64,000 nucleotides of DNA from Dipylidium caninum (lineage: Eukaryota; Platyhelminthes; Cestoda; Cyclophyllidea; Dipylidiidae). The translations under genes and the position numbers were made by a program. The stretch covers positions 186,001 through 250,000 of the forward strand of contig QEYB01000637.1 in assembly GCA_017562135.1 (NCBI GenBank), in the 5' to 3' direction. Below are positions 24,401 to 35,600 of this stretch, in pieces. The notes beneath the pieces are model-generated. The model ran no database searches. It had not been told where the DNA came from and saw only the letters and a list, made by a program, of their open reading frames with translations. Numbering within the stretch: position 1 is the first letter of the stretch; each line of letters starts with the position of its first letter.

Positions 24401-25221
24401 CCCCAGCAGGTGAACCACATTATTACACGTTTTATTCTTATCACATTTTTATTCCAAGACTAAGAAGTGAACGAAAACAACTTCTTACATTGTCTACCTT
24501 ATATACAAGCCGGTAAAATAGGTTGAATAATTTTGGGTATTTGGGGTTAACAATATCATTACTGAAATAAGTGGAATAGAGATGTTTTTCACTATTTTAG
24601 TTATAAAATTTCAAGTAATGCCGGCTTTTTAAATAAATTCAGTATTTTTACACGTGTAAACTGATTGTTTATTGAGGTTTCCGCGAAAGTTTTGAAATTG
24701 AATGATCGAGTGTAGACTAATAAAGTGGTCTGACACCAAATATTTTTAGATAATGGTGTTGGACAAAAAACGGTTAATGTCTAAACGCCCCTTATATGAG
24801 CTCTCTCTTAATAGATTACAACAAACTGAACGCATCTAGCTGTGGAAACGGCATAATCCTTCAGCCTGGAGCCTATATGAGGGGGGGACAGTTTTTCCAT
24901 GAAGACTGCATCGAAGTCGATGGTAACACGGATCCTAGAGCAGCAGTCTTCCTCACCAACACTCGTTCAGATACAGCTGCACGTAACGCCGGCTATCAAA
25001 CACTCTCCAATGACACCACATCTTCATCTGGGACACAACAACCGCCTCTGCCAACGGTCACAATGTCAAGCGAAGTGGAGGTGGGACCCGATCCATTCGA
25101 TGACAATGGAACCACGCCTAGTGCTTTTGAATTAGTTGGCAGTTCTGGTATTTCTAGGCCACCTAATGAGTGGCGAAAGGATCTTGGGAAGAAAGGCATT
25201 GTCAGCTCTTCCTTTGTTTGA
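10770..25221 (+). CDS. Seven-repeat protocadherin-like cadherin, whole gene
   Basis: Calcium-dependent cell-adhesion membrane protein of the protocadherin group, seven extracellular repeats like the delta-1 class (PCDH1/7/9/11). Seven exons join in phase: 10770-12471, 17020-17556, 17678-17926, 21679-21861, 21929-22609, 23445-23628 and 24815-25221, giving about 1313 residues once the exon 1 frameshift is bridged. Order: signal peptide (1-16), repeats EC1 (about 17-170), EC2 (188-308), EC3 (330-440), EC4 (450-582), EC5 (585-694), EC6 (695-805), EC7 (806-910), juxtamembrane stretch, one membrane helix (about 970-992) and a cytoplasmic tail of about 320 residues. Calcium motifs recur (DLNDNAP, DENDNQP, DVNDNPP, DVNDNSP, DINDNDP), and DRDQLC in EC1 is a protocadherin hallmark. 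The family is certain; orthology to one named PCDH is not. Confidence 0.92.
12472..17019 (+). other. Protocadherin intron 1 (4.5 kb)
   Basis: Bounded by CAG|GTTTGT and TTCGGTTTAG|ACA. It is mostly AT-rich. A C/T-rich, CpG-containing island lies at about 13930-14230, and a G+C-richer patch with an 82-codon plus-strand frame at 14855-15103 contains a small inverted repeat (GTTGAC...GTCAAC). About 15260-15605 is open on two minus-strand frames but shows no known domain. None of these can be named. Confidence 0.7.
17020..17556 (+). CDS. Protocadherin exon 2 (end of EC4, EC5, start of EC6)
   Basis: The acceptor at TTTAG|ACA (17019) and the donor at GCT|GTAAGT (17557) are both phase 0. The 179 codons finish EC4 (TVTVLDVNDNPPHF) and encode all of EC5, from IPEDAQVGSLVVTLNATDPD through LDRETNMEYQLTVRATDKG to DVNDNSPVF. 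They then begin EC6 (EEKEAGSVVGVVSATDADEG). All standard cadherin calcium-binding motifs are intact here. Confidence 0.95.
17678..17926 (+). CDS. Protocadherin exon 3 (rest of EC6, start of EC7)
   Basis: A 121-bp intron ends at TTTACAG|GCT; the exon ends at AAAGTG|GTAAGT, phase 0 at both sides. Its 83 codons carry the EC6 core (FVVNPTTGEITTKMTLDRE, then AAYEFFVTAEDSS) and the calcium motif DINDNDPKF, followed by the first strand of EC7. Confidence 0.94.
17927..21678 (+). other. Protocadherin intron 3 (3.75 kb)
   Basis: Mostly AT-rich. A 117-codon minus-strand frame (19986 to 19633) overlaps an 89-codon plus-strand frame; neither has a recognised domain. A C-rich patch at about 20100-20330 carries GCACGCACGTA, which also occurs in the intron 1 island near 14110. 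No exon was found. Confidence 0.6.
21679..21861 (+). CDS. Protocadherin exon 4 (EC7 core)
   Basis: This 61-codon exon has no long open frame of its own and was found by cadherin pattern. After CTATAG| the sequence reads GTAIVKLTVFDADAAGEQG, then LFSLNPSSGELSFAREILD, ending with YLEIE at GAG|GTATAT. Both boundaries are phase 0 and join cleanly to the neighbouring exons. The acceptor is short of pyrimidines but no alternative keeps the frame. Confidence 0.9.
21929..22609 (+). CDS. Protocadherin exon 5 (end of EC7, membrane helix, proximal tail)
   Basis: After a 67-bp intron (TTGCAG|GCT) the exon reads AKDNGVPSRSSVTSITVVIDTRN, the last strand of EC7; the usual DxNDNxP is replaced by DTRNTQ. A linker of about 55 residues follows, then one hydrophobic helix (VILICCLAFLGCLLLAVVGA, followed by ILI) flanked by Arg on both sides, which sets the inside/outside orientation. 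The cytoplasmic part is Gln-rich (QQHQQ, NQQQQQ). Donor CAG|GTAAGG at 22610, phase 0, 227 codons. Confidence 0.94.
22610..23444 (+). other. Protocadherin intron 5
   Basis: An 835-bp AT-rich intron between CAG|GTAAGG and TTCTAG|ACG. Nothing else is seen in it; the 62-codon frame at 23230-23418 has no domain. Confidence 0.6.
23445..23628 (+). CDS. Protocadherin exon 6 (cytoplasmic tail)
   Basis: After TTCTAG| the phase-0 frame reads TKNRSNSLGDSLEEYERPSI, then NDRSNLYLSQGQVNRAG, a soluble tail segment. If unspliced, the frame stops at TAA 23655-23657, giving a short tail. A phase-1 donor GGCT|GTAGGC at 23629 joins in frame to the open exon at 24815. GCGG|GTAGTA about 70 bases earlier is a second possible donor. 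The end given assumes the later donor, so the boundary is tentative. Confidence 0.7.
23629..24814 (+). other. Protocadherin intron 6, or 3' UTR of a short isoform
   Basis: An AT-rich stretch of 1.2 kb between the proposed exons 6 and 7. If exon 6 is not spliced, its start holds the stop codon at 23655 and a 3' UTR. No other feature was recognised. Confidence 0.5.
24815..25221 (+). CDS. Protocadherin last exon (C-terminal tail)
   Basis: An open frame with G+C content well above its flanks, preceded by the acceptor CTCTCTCTTAATAG|AT. It encodes about 134 tail residues (YNKLNASSCGNGIILQPG at the start, KKGIVSSSFV at the end), rich in Ser, Thr and Asp, without a membrane helix. The phase (two bases of a codon first) fits a phase-1 donor in exon 6. 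It could also be a separate short gene beginning at ATG 24796, but position, composition and the nearby poly(A) signals favour the cadherin tail. Confidence 0.75.
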
Positions 25222-25439
25222 AGCTTTACCCCAAAATCAGACATCAGCCAACCAGACCTCTTTTCCCTAGTTGTATAAATTTGATGCTTTATTTAATATT
25301 CAACACATTCATGATACTTATCTTTGTAAAATGTTGTCATATCTGGCAATTTAAAAACAACTTTCAAAGAGGTTATGGACAAACAACCTATGGTTTAGAA
25401 AAATTGGTGGTTCAACCAAAATTAATAGCTATAAACTTT

Positions 25440-25608
25440 AATAAATGTGTATGTGAAAGATATGAACAACTGTATATTATCACTTGACAACTTGTTAACA
25501 GTAAAGTGTGGGAATATTTAAGTGTAATATACAAAGATAATATTTTTGATTCGATAATGAGCAGTCTGTGGTATTTCAAATTTAACTATTTAGTAATATG
25601 CCAATAAA
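25440..25608 (+). terminator. Protocadherin 3' UTR poly(A) signals
   Basis: Two canonical AATAAA hexamers follow the stop codon at 25221: 25440-25445 and 25603-25608. The second is followed by a GT-containing stretch within about 30 bases. Either could end the mRNA. Confidence 0.5.
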
Positions 25609-28600
25609 AAACACATCGTATCATTCTATGAAGAGGCGACGACCTGACCATTTAAGTCGTACGTTATGCGACATTATAAAGATGCGTACGACAACTCGTG
25701 TCGTTCCATTCGGATTCACATAGGCCTCCGTTTTCTTCTTCGGAAAAAAATAGGGAGAGGTAAGAATGTTGCGTGAATGATACGCATTTATTCAATGTGT
25801 AGTTAACTGAAAACAATCCTCAGAGAGTCATAAATGTATTAAATAAAAGACGTTAGGTTTCGCCGAAAATCCCCAAGGAGATGCAACCACGGTGGAGAAA
25901 ATGCAAAATGAGATGGTGAAGAAGTACGTAGCCTCCTGAGTAAGTAGTAAAAAACTTAATCGCTTCAAATGTGGTTAAAGTTGAACATTTCATTCCTATA
26001 ATGTAAGTTCTTGAGGTGATAATATCAACAGAGCCTAGGGAATATCTTGCAGATAAGCGGTCAAATATAACTTCACAGCTTACAGTAAACGCAAAAAGCT
26101 TTGCATTGAAATAGTCGAAGTTACCAAATATTTCCAGGTGTTGAAAAATCCAGAGATTTCAATCAATCTAAAACACTGATGACAGATTAGTAAGCTTTCT
26201 ACGTCATGAAGTAGTGCTTTTTTATACCGCGAAAAAAATAATCCATGCCTTTCCCAAATGGTCATGCTACAATTCTTTCAGGATACAAAATTGCACTTCT
26301 CATTGATCGAAATAAGAGAGAGAACTTCCGGCCGTAATATAACTTCCGGAAATGGGACGATTTCTTCCTAGGTTTTTACGTTGTTTGAGAGAACATCATC
26401 GATTCTTGTCCTCACTTAACAGATTTTGTAAGAGTGTCTAGTAAAACATTGCAAAGATCTTGCCCAGTGAAGCAATGTGTTTTCGTGACGAATGCATCTT
26501 AACTTTCCAGACACATAAGAAATTGGTTAAATCGTCTTCATTTACAAGAACCATTGGTTTCAATATTACAAATGCTCATAGTTAAGGTAGATACATCAAC
26601 CATTAATCACGGGAGTATCGTATAAGAAGAAATCTTTACAAGTGAAATTCACCCTAACAAAAAAATTGATGTCAGTGACAGCATTTATAGTACACATGTT
26701 CAATAATTAAGAAGAAAAATTGTATTATTAGTTCCTATTCCTCCTGTAAGCAATTTTGAGTGCTGAACCATTAAACAATTGTCCCAAGTGTTAAACTTTT
26801 AAATCAGTCATTTGGCATTCTTCAGACACGGGATGGCTTTGGCAAAGAAGTTGTAGAAAAAGTTCTTAAAAGCCGTTGAAATTCCCTCTATGGCCTACTT
26901 CCTACAAAATTGGGTTTACCTGTGCACAAATTTACAATTGGTTAATTGATTCTCAAAGTGAAAATTATTCCAGATGTTTTTTGTTTTAGTGCCAACCCCT
27001 AAGGGGAGCTTTTATCTCTTAGTAGCTGTGTTATATGGCACTTGGAATTATCGAGAAGAAGAACCATAATTAGTTCTTATGGATCGCGCACAGTTGTTAC
27101 TACCTCCAAATTATTTGCGAAAGAAAAGGTGTAAAGGAACTCACTTCAGACCGCAAGAACACCTAATACCTATTTTTTTGCGTTAAAGTTTATTTAGCAC
27201 CTTACAACGTGCAAAAGTTTCATTTCAATAGACAACCTAAGTCTTGGAGACCTCCCCTACTGCACCAACCTCTTTATCCTCAGTAAACCTCCCTCCTAAA
27301 GGGTATCATCTAACACCCAGACAACTTATCAACAAAATCAGAATATCACTTTATTTAATAAAGTTAACATGAAATACGAGAGTTCCCCTTCCGTAAGTAC
27401 GTAATCGACAATTTTAGGGTCATTTAAAATGATGACAACTTTACTGCCAACGTATCATTTCAACTGCTTACAGCGACGTGAGTAAAAAGCATCATTAGTG
27501 TCTCAAAACGGTACACTAAAGAGTTTATAATGTTGTTAACCATAAAATTCAACTTTAACACCTACCCATCCACTCCTTCACGCTTCAACGTAAAAAAATA
27601 GTCTATCTTCACTGCTCCAAATGTAACGATGAATGACTGAATTGTAACGTTTGGTCCCAGTTCTCGCTACTAATCCCACCCTCAGGCGAAAGCCACCGTA
27701 GATAGATTCGTGACAAAATCGCTTTGTGAACCCCAATCAACGTGTTTACCGAACATTCCATTAGGTGAATATGTGTGTACTTGTAAAAATTTGGACTTCT
27801 ACAGTTAAAATCTTAGACATCGATAGAAGAGACTGGTGTTTTAAGAGGAGATCCATACGACTAAATAAGGAAGTTACAGTTAAGGTTCCATCGCATTTAT
27901 GGATGTGAATCCATGTGTTCCTTACCAACACAGATGGCGATATTTAAATACAAATGGAATCCAGGTAGAATTTGATATCATGACATTTAATTAGTTTTTG
28001 AACTGTGCTAGGCATTACAATGTCATACTTTCATGCAAGCGTTAAAGTAAATGAATGTGAAATGAATGATGGGCAGAAGTTTATTAGCCTATACCGCATT
28101 TATTTTTCAACTCTGTGATACAAACGACCTACCAACTAAACAAAATCATTTGGTATACACCAAATCATATTCAGGCTAACCAGTCTATCCAACAGTTACC
28201 ATATTGACAGATTTGTGCTTTGAGAAACATGAGTATGAAACCCGACGTTAAAATTAGTGTTTATTGGCAGATCGTTTGTATCACTTTAAATGATTTGTCT
28301 TGTTTAGGGCGGACTGAAACGTGGCTTATAATGACATGTCCTTCACGCAGACACTAAGCCGGAATTCGAAATAGACAATTGACGAAAGTTACCACTGATC
28401 TTTTGAGCGCTTTTGTAAATCATATTAATCAGTATATATACTGCGACGATTGTAGTAAACATTTCATCGATGAATAAAATGTACCTTATAATGTGTTACC
28501 TTTAATTTTAAGCCCAAAATAGTGTGAGTTATATAAAAAATCGCGACTAAGAGTTTAAATAGTAGCAAACTTTGACGGTGAGAGTGTTATTCTTCTCCTT

Positions 28601-29963
28601 AGAAATGAGATTCTGTTCATAGACAACTGTATCTAAATCGGTAAATAAGGGATTGATTTTCCTCAAACTATTGCAAGAGAGTGGCAAAAGTCGACTATTT
28701 CACGTTAACAATCACTGGGGGCTTGCTAACTTGTGGACAGATTATGCAAAGAGTTATTGAAGTGATTTATATCTTTATACGTTAATTATCACTTCTTCTG
28801 ATGTGGGAACCTTTTAACAACCATCACCTTTTATGGAAGAAGTTTGAGAAAATTCCCTTTAGGTGGGAGAAAATTCGTCCAGCCTCTATTCAGTGACTCA
28901 GTGTTTCTTTAATTCTCCATTAACAAGTTTAAATGCATGCCGTGAAATTGGAAAAACAAACTTAATTGTTACTAATGGAAGATAGGAGTCACGCGAAACG
29001 AATGTTAAAAGGCTTGTCAAGCGTACCAAAATTATTTTATCGGTTACAACTAGGCTAAAAGTGTCCTTTACTTGGCCTACCATCGTTATAGCAACCAATA
29101 ATATAGTGGGGACTTTAGCTACTATCTGTTTGGTATCTTACCACTCTGATTTCAAACCAATAATTTCAGCAGCACCATCTGTTATTTCGTTTGTTAAGAG
29201 CACCTTACATCTTAACCAGATCGTGAGCATACTGCTAAATCTTAGGGGGCATCTTCCTGACACATTATTGCTGAAATAAAAATGGGAGAAGAACGTCCTT
29301 CATTTGAGAGTTTTACAGTAGATTTATTTTTTATCTCTATCTTTAACCAGTTACAACTGATATCCATTCGACAAATTCACGCACATATGTTGTGCTATAA
29401 AATGACTGCAAATTTTAGCCCTTGCCTCTATACGACAGTTAGAAGTTTATCCGGTTATTGCCACTAAAGAATAAAAGGCCATTCTACCACGAGTGTCTTC
29501 TTGCAAACTTTTAAATTGCACAAATATGAAGGGCCATCTTGTTTACACAACTTGAGGTTGGAGTACAAGCTATAACTGTCAATGGCGCATCCGTCCGATA
29601 ATCCACCTATTCGGTAGCAGTAATAACTATTTTAACATAGAATACTAAAGGCGTAATTGGTCTATTACGAAACGGTTTCATGTGAGAAAACCAGGCTACT
29701 GGAGTCTCGTCATTTAAATGAAGCAACAATCCCATACTATGTACTCTTTTGAGTTATGAAAATGACAGAAAATTTAACGACCAAAGTCTTTTATGCTTCC
29801 TAATTTAATTTAGTGATTTTCTCTAAGTTCGCCTTGGTTGTACTAAATAATCCCAACCAATGGACCTTATACTCACTTAAATGCATCAAATATTGTTAGC
29901 TACAAATTTAATCCCAATTGATTTTCTTGCACACAGTTTGTTTGTGCTTTAGTTACCTGTTTT

Positions 29964-30161
29964 TTACTTCTTCGAAAACCTGTCTGCGCCAGAAAATCTG
30001 TGCAGATGTTGATCACCAATGTCAATTTTGAGTAGTTGCGACACGTCCACCACAGTGCTACGTCGGGTGAAAGCCTTTTTGGTTGGTAAAAATCTCTCCT
30101 TTATGGGTCTTGAAATTTTTGTGCTTAGGCTAATGAAGTCCGACTCTCCGTCGGCGCCCAT
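29964..30161 (-). other. Unidentified short ORF with coding-like composition
   Basis: A 65-codon frame starting with ATG (MGADGESDFISLSTK) and ending RFSKK-stop. It is Asp/Lys/Arg-rich and uses CpG codons unlike the flanking DNA. No domain, signal peptide or splice signals were recognised. It could be a small gene, an exon of an unseen gene, or a transposon relic. Confidence 0.2.
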
Positions 30162-31908
30162 AAGCGAGGTATTTATGGAATACAGGTAAAAGTTCTTTCC
30201 AGAATTTTACACCGACGAGGTAGATTAAGCACTAATAAGAAGGCAATTTATGTTCACTCTTAGACGATTTAAGACCAGTTTTATATCGGAGATTTATATT
30301 TTCTAACATATGGCCATTTGCCATAGTACACTAGTGTTTTGACTCACTTTCGCCATGTATTATTTCTACCTTTATAACCTTACACGTTCTGTGAAATATT
30401 GTAATTGGAAAATCTCAGCCCTCAGATCTCAGATACTCCTTGGATTAAGACTAAATACAACGTGGATCCTGTAGGTAGCCAAAATTTTTATCAACTTCAA
30501 AATGTGTAGTTCCTATGGAACCACTCCTTATATGAGGCTAGTGGGTGAGTCATCTCACCTTTGTTAACGGTAAGGTGTTATCATGCCCACAATTTAACGG
30601 TTATTTGACATACGTATGACTCGTTAGGTGTCATAGCGTAATAATATCTTCTTCAGGAAACTAAATTATGTTTGGACAGAGAAAGGCGTCTTTTTTATGA
30701 CATTTTGGTTTATTCGATTAACCAGCTGTGAAAGTTATTGATTGTTCAGTAACTCGGTGCCTTAGTTTAATCGAGTTCAGAATTTCGACATAACGGTTTC
30801 CATTAATGAAATTATTTAACTATTTCGGTCAATGAATAACGAGTACCTCTGAACCCCTCAACTTTTGTCTTTTCCAGCCCTCATTTCATCAAAGTCGAAA
30901 TTCCTTTAAATGAAGAAGGGCGTTTGCAAAATTGTTCGAAGGAAATATTTCACAGACATCCATGAACATATGTTCATCACATCTATGCATCGGGAATGCA
31001 GGCGCAAAGCAACGACTTTTACTCTTTTTTAAGCTAACGGCTGTGAGGATGATTTAGAAAAATGTCATTTGCAAAATAATACTTTTTTTCAGATTCGTTT
31101 TTTGATTTCCTAAATTTTGTTTCTCTTGAGCTTGCAAAGCAGAACAACTGCCTACTCGGGCCTTAATCTTTAATATCAGGTTTTCGCATTTTGGCCTTGA
31201 TGGCACATTCAGCCTGTGAACTCTCACTCAGGCACGTGCCGAAATCCGTACGTAACGCAGAATGAAATAAATGAAGGCGTTTTTATGTAATCGCAGAAAG
31301 TTTAGATCATAACGATATTTTACGTTATCACACAGCCAAAATTCGAATTTCGTCCCCAGTGTTATGTCAAAATATGCTAACTCTGGCGCTATAATTCATT
31401 TTAATCTCAGGAGATCAGGAAAAATGGGGAATGACGCCATACTCTCGACTTGTCACAGTTTACGTTAACTTCAGATTTGAATTTTGCCACAATTGTCAGC
31501 ACTATTAACTACATACAAAATAAAGATATACCTTGTCATCACGTCGTTTGAAGATAAGGGTTTTATCGACGCGCCTCCCATGCGACATGCCACGTCGCAA
31601 TTTTTTAACTTTCATTGTTTTTCACGATACATGTAACTTCACTTCAAGTCGACTTACTAAGGTTGTTTCGAACAAGCTGATGCCAAAAACTTACGACAGC
31701 GAACTATCAGCGGCATTTAATCGACTACAACTACGCGCCATGTGCTCGAACCAAAAAGCGTGATAAAAATACTTTCTCGAGGCGAAATACTTCCCGTAGC
31801 ATGTAATTGTAATAGTAATTATTTTACGGACAATCCCGATGCGGCTTATGAAAAAGACATAAACACTGATAGATGGATGATAGCGTATATTAACCCTGTC
31901 AAATGATT

Positions 31909-31914
31909 TTTAAT
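31909..31914 (-). terminator. Candidate MAP3K1 poly(A) signal (ATTAAA)
   Basis: ATTAAA on the minus strand lies about 285 bases past the kinase stop codon. No canonical AATAAA was found closer. Assigned by position only. Confidence 0.25.
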
Positions 31915-32198
31915 TGTTTGTAGAAGCGTGGATGATGACGGAACAAAATAAGTTTATGGTAAATTCCTAAAATTAATGTTAGTTTACATGTTTAGCAAAA
32001 ATTACACATAAAACCGCAGAAAAAACCGACGGAATGCGAATTGCATGAAGTTGACAAAACGCCATGTGGTAAAAAATGGAAGGCTGTTCTCCTGACAAAA
32101 ATTAGAGGAGTGAGAATAATTGGTGAGGCGAAATAAAGACAACGCTGCCACATTCTATAAAACATTCTACTCAATTTTAACTAGTAATCATTTCAAAA

Positions 32199-32612
32199 TC
32201 ATTGATTTCGGCAGATTTTGCGCTGCGGGATTCCCATCTGAAGCTGCCGAGAATGGGGTACTGGAGTGATGAGTTTATCATAATTCGTGGGAGATACAGT
32301 GGAAGGCGGTAGAAATTTCTCATGAGGAACGGGGGGGAGGGCGCGGTGACGACTGGTGGCTCGTGAAGAACTGCTCGAAAGACTAACAGCAGTGAAACTC
32401 TTGGAGAGAGTGACATTATTTGTTTTTTGTGTACTCGTGGTCTCCGTAGAAGGTTCGGGAGCAGAAATTATGGCCGAGAAAACAGGATGCTGAAGAAGAC
32501 GGCGAGCAGTCGGTCTTTGCTCCGGTACACGATTAAAGCAGGCGTCTAAAAATTGCTTAACTGGAGGACTGATTGGCTTTGGATAGGATGGGGGTTGGTC
32601 AGTAGATGCAAT
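32199..32612 (-). CDS. MAP3K1: MAP3K1 last exon (kinase subdomain XI and C-terminal extension)
   Basis: After the acceptor TTTCAAAAG| the exon reads [11 protein letters not shown], then [20 protein letters not shown] and HPVF, which ends the kinase domain with the invariant Arg. A further 92 residues follow, rich in Ser/Thr/Pro with a PxxP motif (RALPPVP), ending in TAG or TAA-type stop at 32199. Human MAP3K1 ends four residues after the corresponding HPVF. The extension is open from this point without a break. Confidence 0.93.
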   Translation of the reverse strand: MASTDQPPSYPKPISPPVKQFLDACFNRVPEQRPTARRLLQHPVFSAIISAPEPSTETTSTQKTNNVTLSKSFTAVSLSSSSSRATSRHRALPPVPHEKFLPPSTVSPTNYDKLITPVPHSRQLQMGIPQRKICRNQ

Positions 32613-35600
32613 CTTTTGAAATGAAGATATAAACACACACAATAAAATATGAACTTGGCAAGAATTCATAATGCGCTGTAAATTCATAATGAATTATAAG
32701 ATTTCACTATCAGTAACAAAGGGAGGTGGTTTCGGCGGGTTGAATACCAATATTTTTTTAGTTATATCTTTAAATCATCGCTCAAAGTAAACTGTTCATT
32801 TAAGCTGGCAATTTATTCTCACTGATGACCGTAAATCTCTAAATTGAATTCATTTCACGCCGGAAAATATGCCTCAGTCTACCGAAACAAGAATAAAGTG
32901 AGTTCGGTAAATTTGTTTGTCAATAATCCGTAAACATCGTTGCAAAACCTACCGTAAACATCAGAGCATATTGATTTGTGAGGCGAGAGTCATTCCAAGG
33001 CGGTTTGCCGCTCAGCATTTCCAAAAGGCAACATCCAACTGACCAAATATCGCATGCTCGTCCGTAGGTCTCTCCTCTTAGGACCTATAAGTAAATGTAA
33101 TCAGTAATAACTACTGATATTTGATATATAAAATGTTAAAACTTGTGAGGAAGATTACGAACCTCTGGAGCCATGAAGGCGAAAGTGCCTATCACTTGCC
33201 CTTGAAATTGACCCGCCACGCTACCTTGGTTACCGAGACGCGCAGAAGCTCCAAAATCGGATATCCGAACAACACTACCGGTGCAATCAACCAACAAGTT
33301 TGCCCCTAATAATTACAAAAGATGAACTTAATGAATATTAAAAGATTCTTTATATGGAGTTAAGGGGATTAAACTATCAGTAGGTAAAACTTTTATTATT
33401 TAATGTTATTACGGGTTGGCAAAATTAACAACAAGCTACGGATCAAAATATGAAAACCAGTTTGTGAGCAATTTTAAAAAAAATTTGCGATAAGTAGGAT
33501 GCCAGTGACATGTAGGCACAGTTTGCGCACGTAGCACAGAACATCAAAACAATCGTTCTTTTTACACGAGAAAATTAGGATTAAAAAAAATTCCTTTTAT
33601 TTTTGATGCTCTACTTAAACGAGACCCTTGAGATTGACTTTTCATAATAATAAAGATCTACTTACCATTTTTTAAAACTACCTTTAAGTAAGACAGAGCA
33701 AAACTTAAAAGATATAGTGCATACACTTAAATCTGTTAAAAAGTTCAACACAGGCGCCACTCTTCGGCATGAAAAAGCTGGTTATTTCACTCCGTTAACT
33801 TTAAGGGAATGGCTAGTGGATTAGTTGTAATTTCATTTAGATTTATTGGAAAAAATCACCTTTCAAGTCTCTATGGAGGATTCCATGTTTGTGAAGGCAG
33901 GAGATGCCTCTGATCACCTGCAGAGTATATGCCAACGAGACAGGTTCAGTAAATGCGCCATACTGATTTAGCAAACTCGTAATACTACCTCCAGGCATCC
34001 ACTCCACAAATATGTCCACATGTTTTTTTTCAGAATTGTAAGCGATACCAAAGAGGCGTAAAACATTCGGGTGATAAAGACGGCGCATGATCTCTACTTC
34101 TTCCCTGGCAGTAGCCAATTGTTCCATTGCTTCAGAGGAAGAGTCACCCACGAAACGCAGTCTCTTCACTGCCATCAGTGTGCCCGTCCGAATGTCGCGC
34201 GCTTGATAGCACAATGAGAAAGCTCCTTTACCAAGGAAAGGTCCCAGTAACCAATCCACCCCCTCCTTGTAACGATAGTCGCTCTTAAGGGGATCTTTGA
34301 CATCCAGTGCCTGTGCGAGATTCGGAATGGTCACTAAAGGTACTGGTGACCAAGCAGCTCGACGAAGAGCTGTCTTCAACGCTGACAATTCAGCTGAACT
34401 TGGAACCACAGGCACGCAAGGTGATGCCAAACTGTTGATCAGTTCTCGCCTCCCCTGGTACTGACAATGTTGTGGTTTCTGTATCGTTCCAACTTTTTCC
34501 CAATCAAGCTTTTCTAATGGTTCCTCGTCACCACCCTCTCCATCTTCCTCCTCTTCACTACTGCTATAGACGCCGGCGGTTTCGGAGAGAGCAACATGGT
34601 CATAAGCAGGCTCAAGAGCTATTCGAACACCGCTAGGGGTGATCATACGTGTATTGTTAGATTGGGTTCGGCCAGGAGCTTTGGTTTGAGAGAAGCGTCG
34701 GGGTGGAGGAATAGGAGGGACCTCGTGTTCAGGATGTGGTGGTGGTTGAGGCAGAACGTTGTTATTAACGACGGGAATGTTGATGATAGCGGTGGTTGTA
34801 GTTGCCGTGACAGTAGTAGAATTAGACATTGTGACGGTGGCCGTGGAACTGGTGGTGGCGGTGGTGGCCATGATTGTATCGGATCTTAGGAAATTTGCTA
34901 GCTTGGCACGCAATTTGGCGGCCAGAGTGACATCAAGGAGCTTTATCTCTGCACTGACAAAACTGTTGGCGTCGGGAAGAGAATTTCCATTGCTTGGAGA
35001 TGAAGAAGAACGGGGCTCCTGCAGAAGGGCTCGCGCTACGGCAATGAAGCACGTCGAGCCTATAGAATAAAAAAGTTGTTTTCTAAAATAAATTGTGAAT
35101 ATTGGACTTTAATAATCATTTTGCCTTAGTTTCGCTTTTTTCGAATATCAGATTGCAGTGTCTCAAAGGATTATTTACAACCTGTGTGTTACTCATATAA
35201 AACGAATTCCTCTTTGTTCAGGTTCTTAAAAATACAGTAGTGCAAACTTTATTTCAATGTTCTCATTCTGTAATATAAGAGGATGGGAAAATTAACTAGC
35301 TTTGAAACAATTTCCGTCGTACTCGGCTCTTTTGCCAGCATTTCCACTTCCTTTCCATTAATCACAAAACTAGCGCTAACAAGCGCACTCTTTGGAACCA
35401 TTTTTTGCATAAACTACCTGAACATTTTTGAACTGACATGTTATCCAATGTTGTGTGATGTAGTTGACTTTACATAAGTGCTGCGTTTTAATGAAAGTGA
35501 AGCGATAGAGCTATTTTAGACAATTTAATGCACTATATCGTATTTAATATTTACAGACACATTCATGTTTGTTAAAACCTCAACATAACCATATGAATTC

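Larger units (their letters stand above)
25609..32198. other. Intergenic DNA between the convergent protocadherin and MAP3K1 genes
   Basis: AT-rich throughout. It holds a pair of overlapping hairpins at 25656-25704, a 65-codon minus-strand frame at 29964-30161 with unusual G+C content, and a CpG-bearing 76-codon plus-strand frame at 31533-31763. None has a recognised domain. The 3' UTR of the minus-strand kinase gene occupies the upper end. No RNA gene or transposon was recognised. Confidence 0.5.

Noticed and set aside
34596..35070. Long plus-strand frames opposite MAP3K1 exon 8
   Set aside because: Antisense shadows of the low-complexity Thr/Ala/Pro coding sequence.
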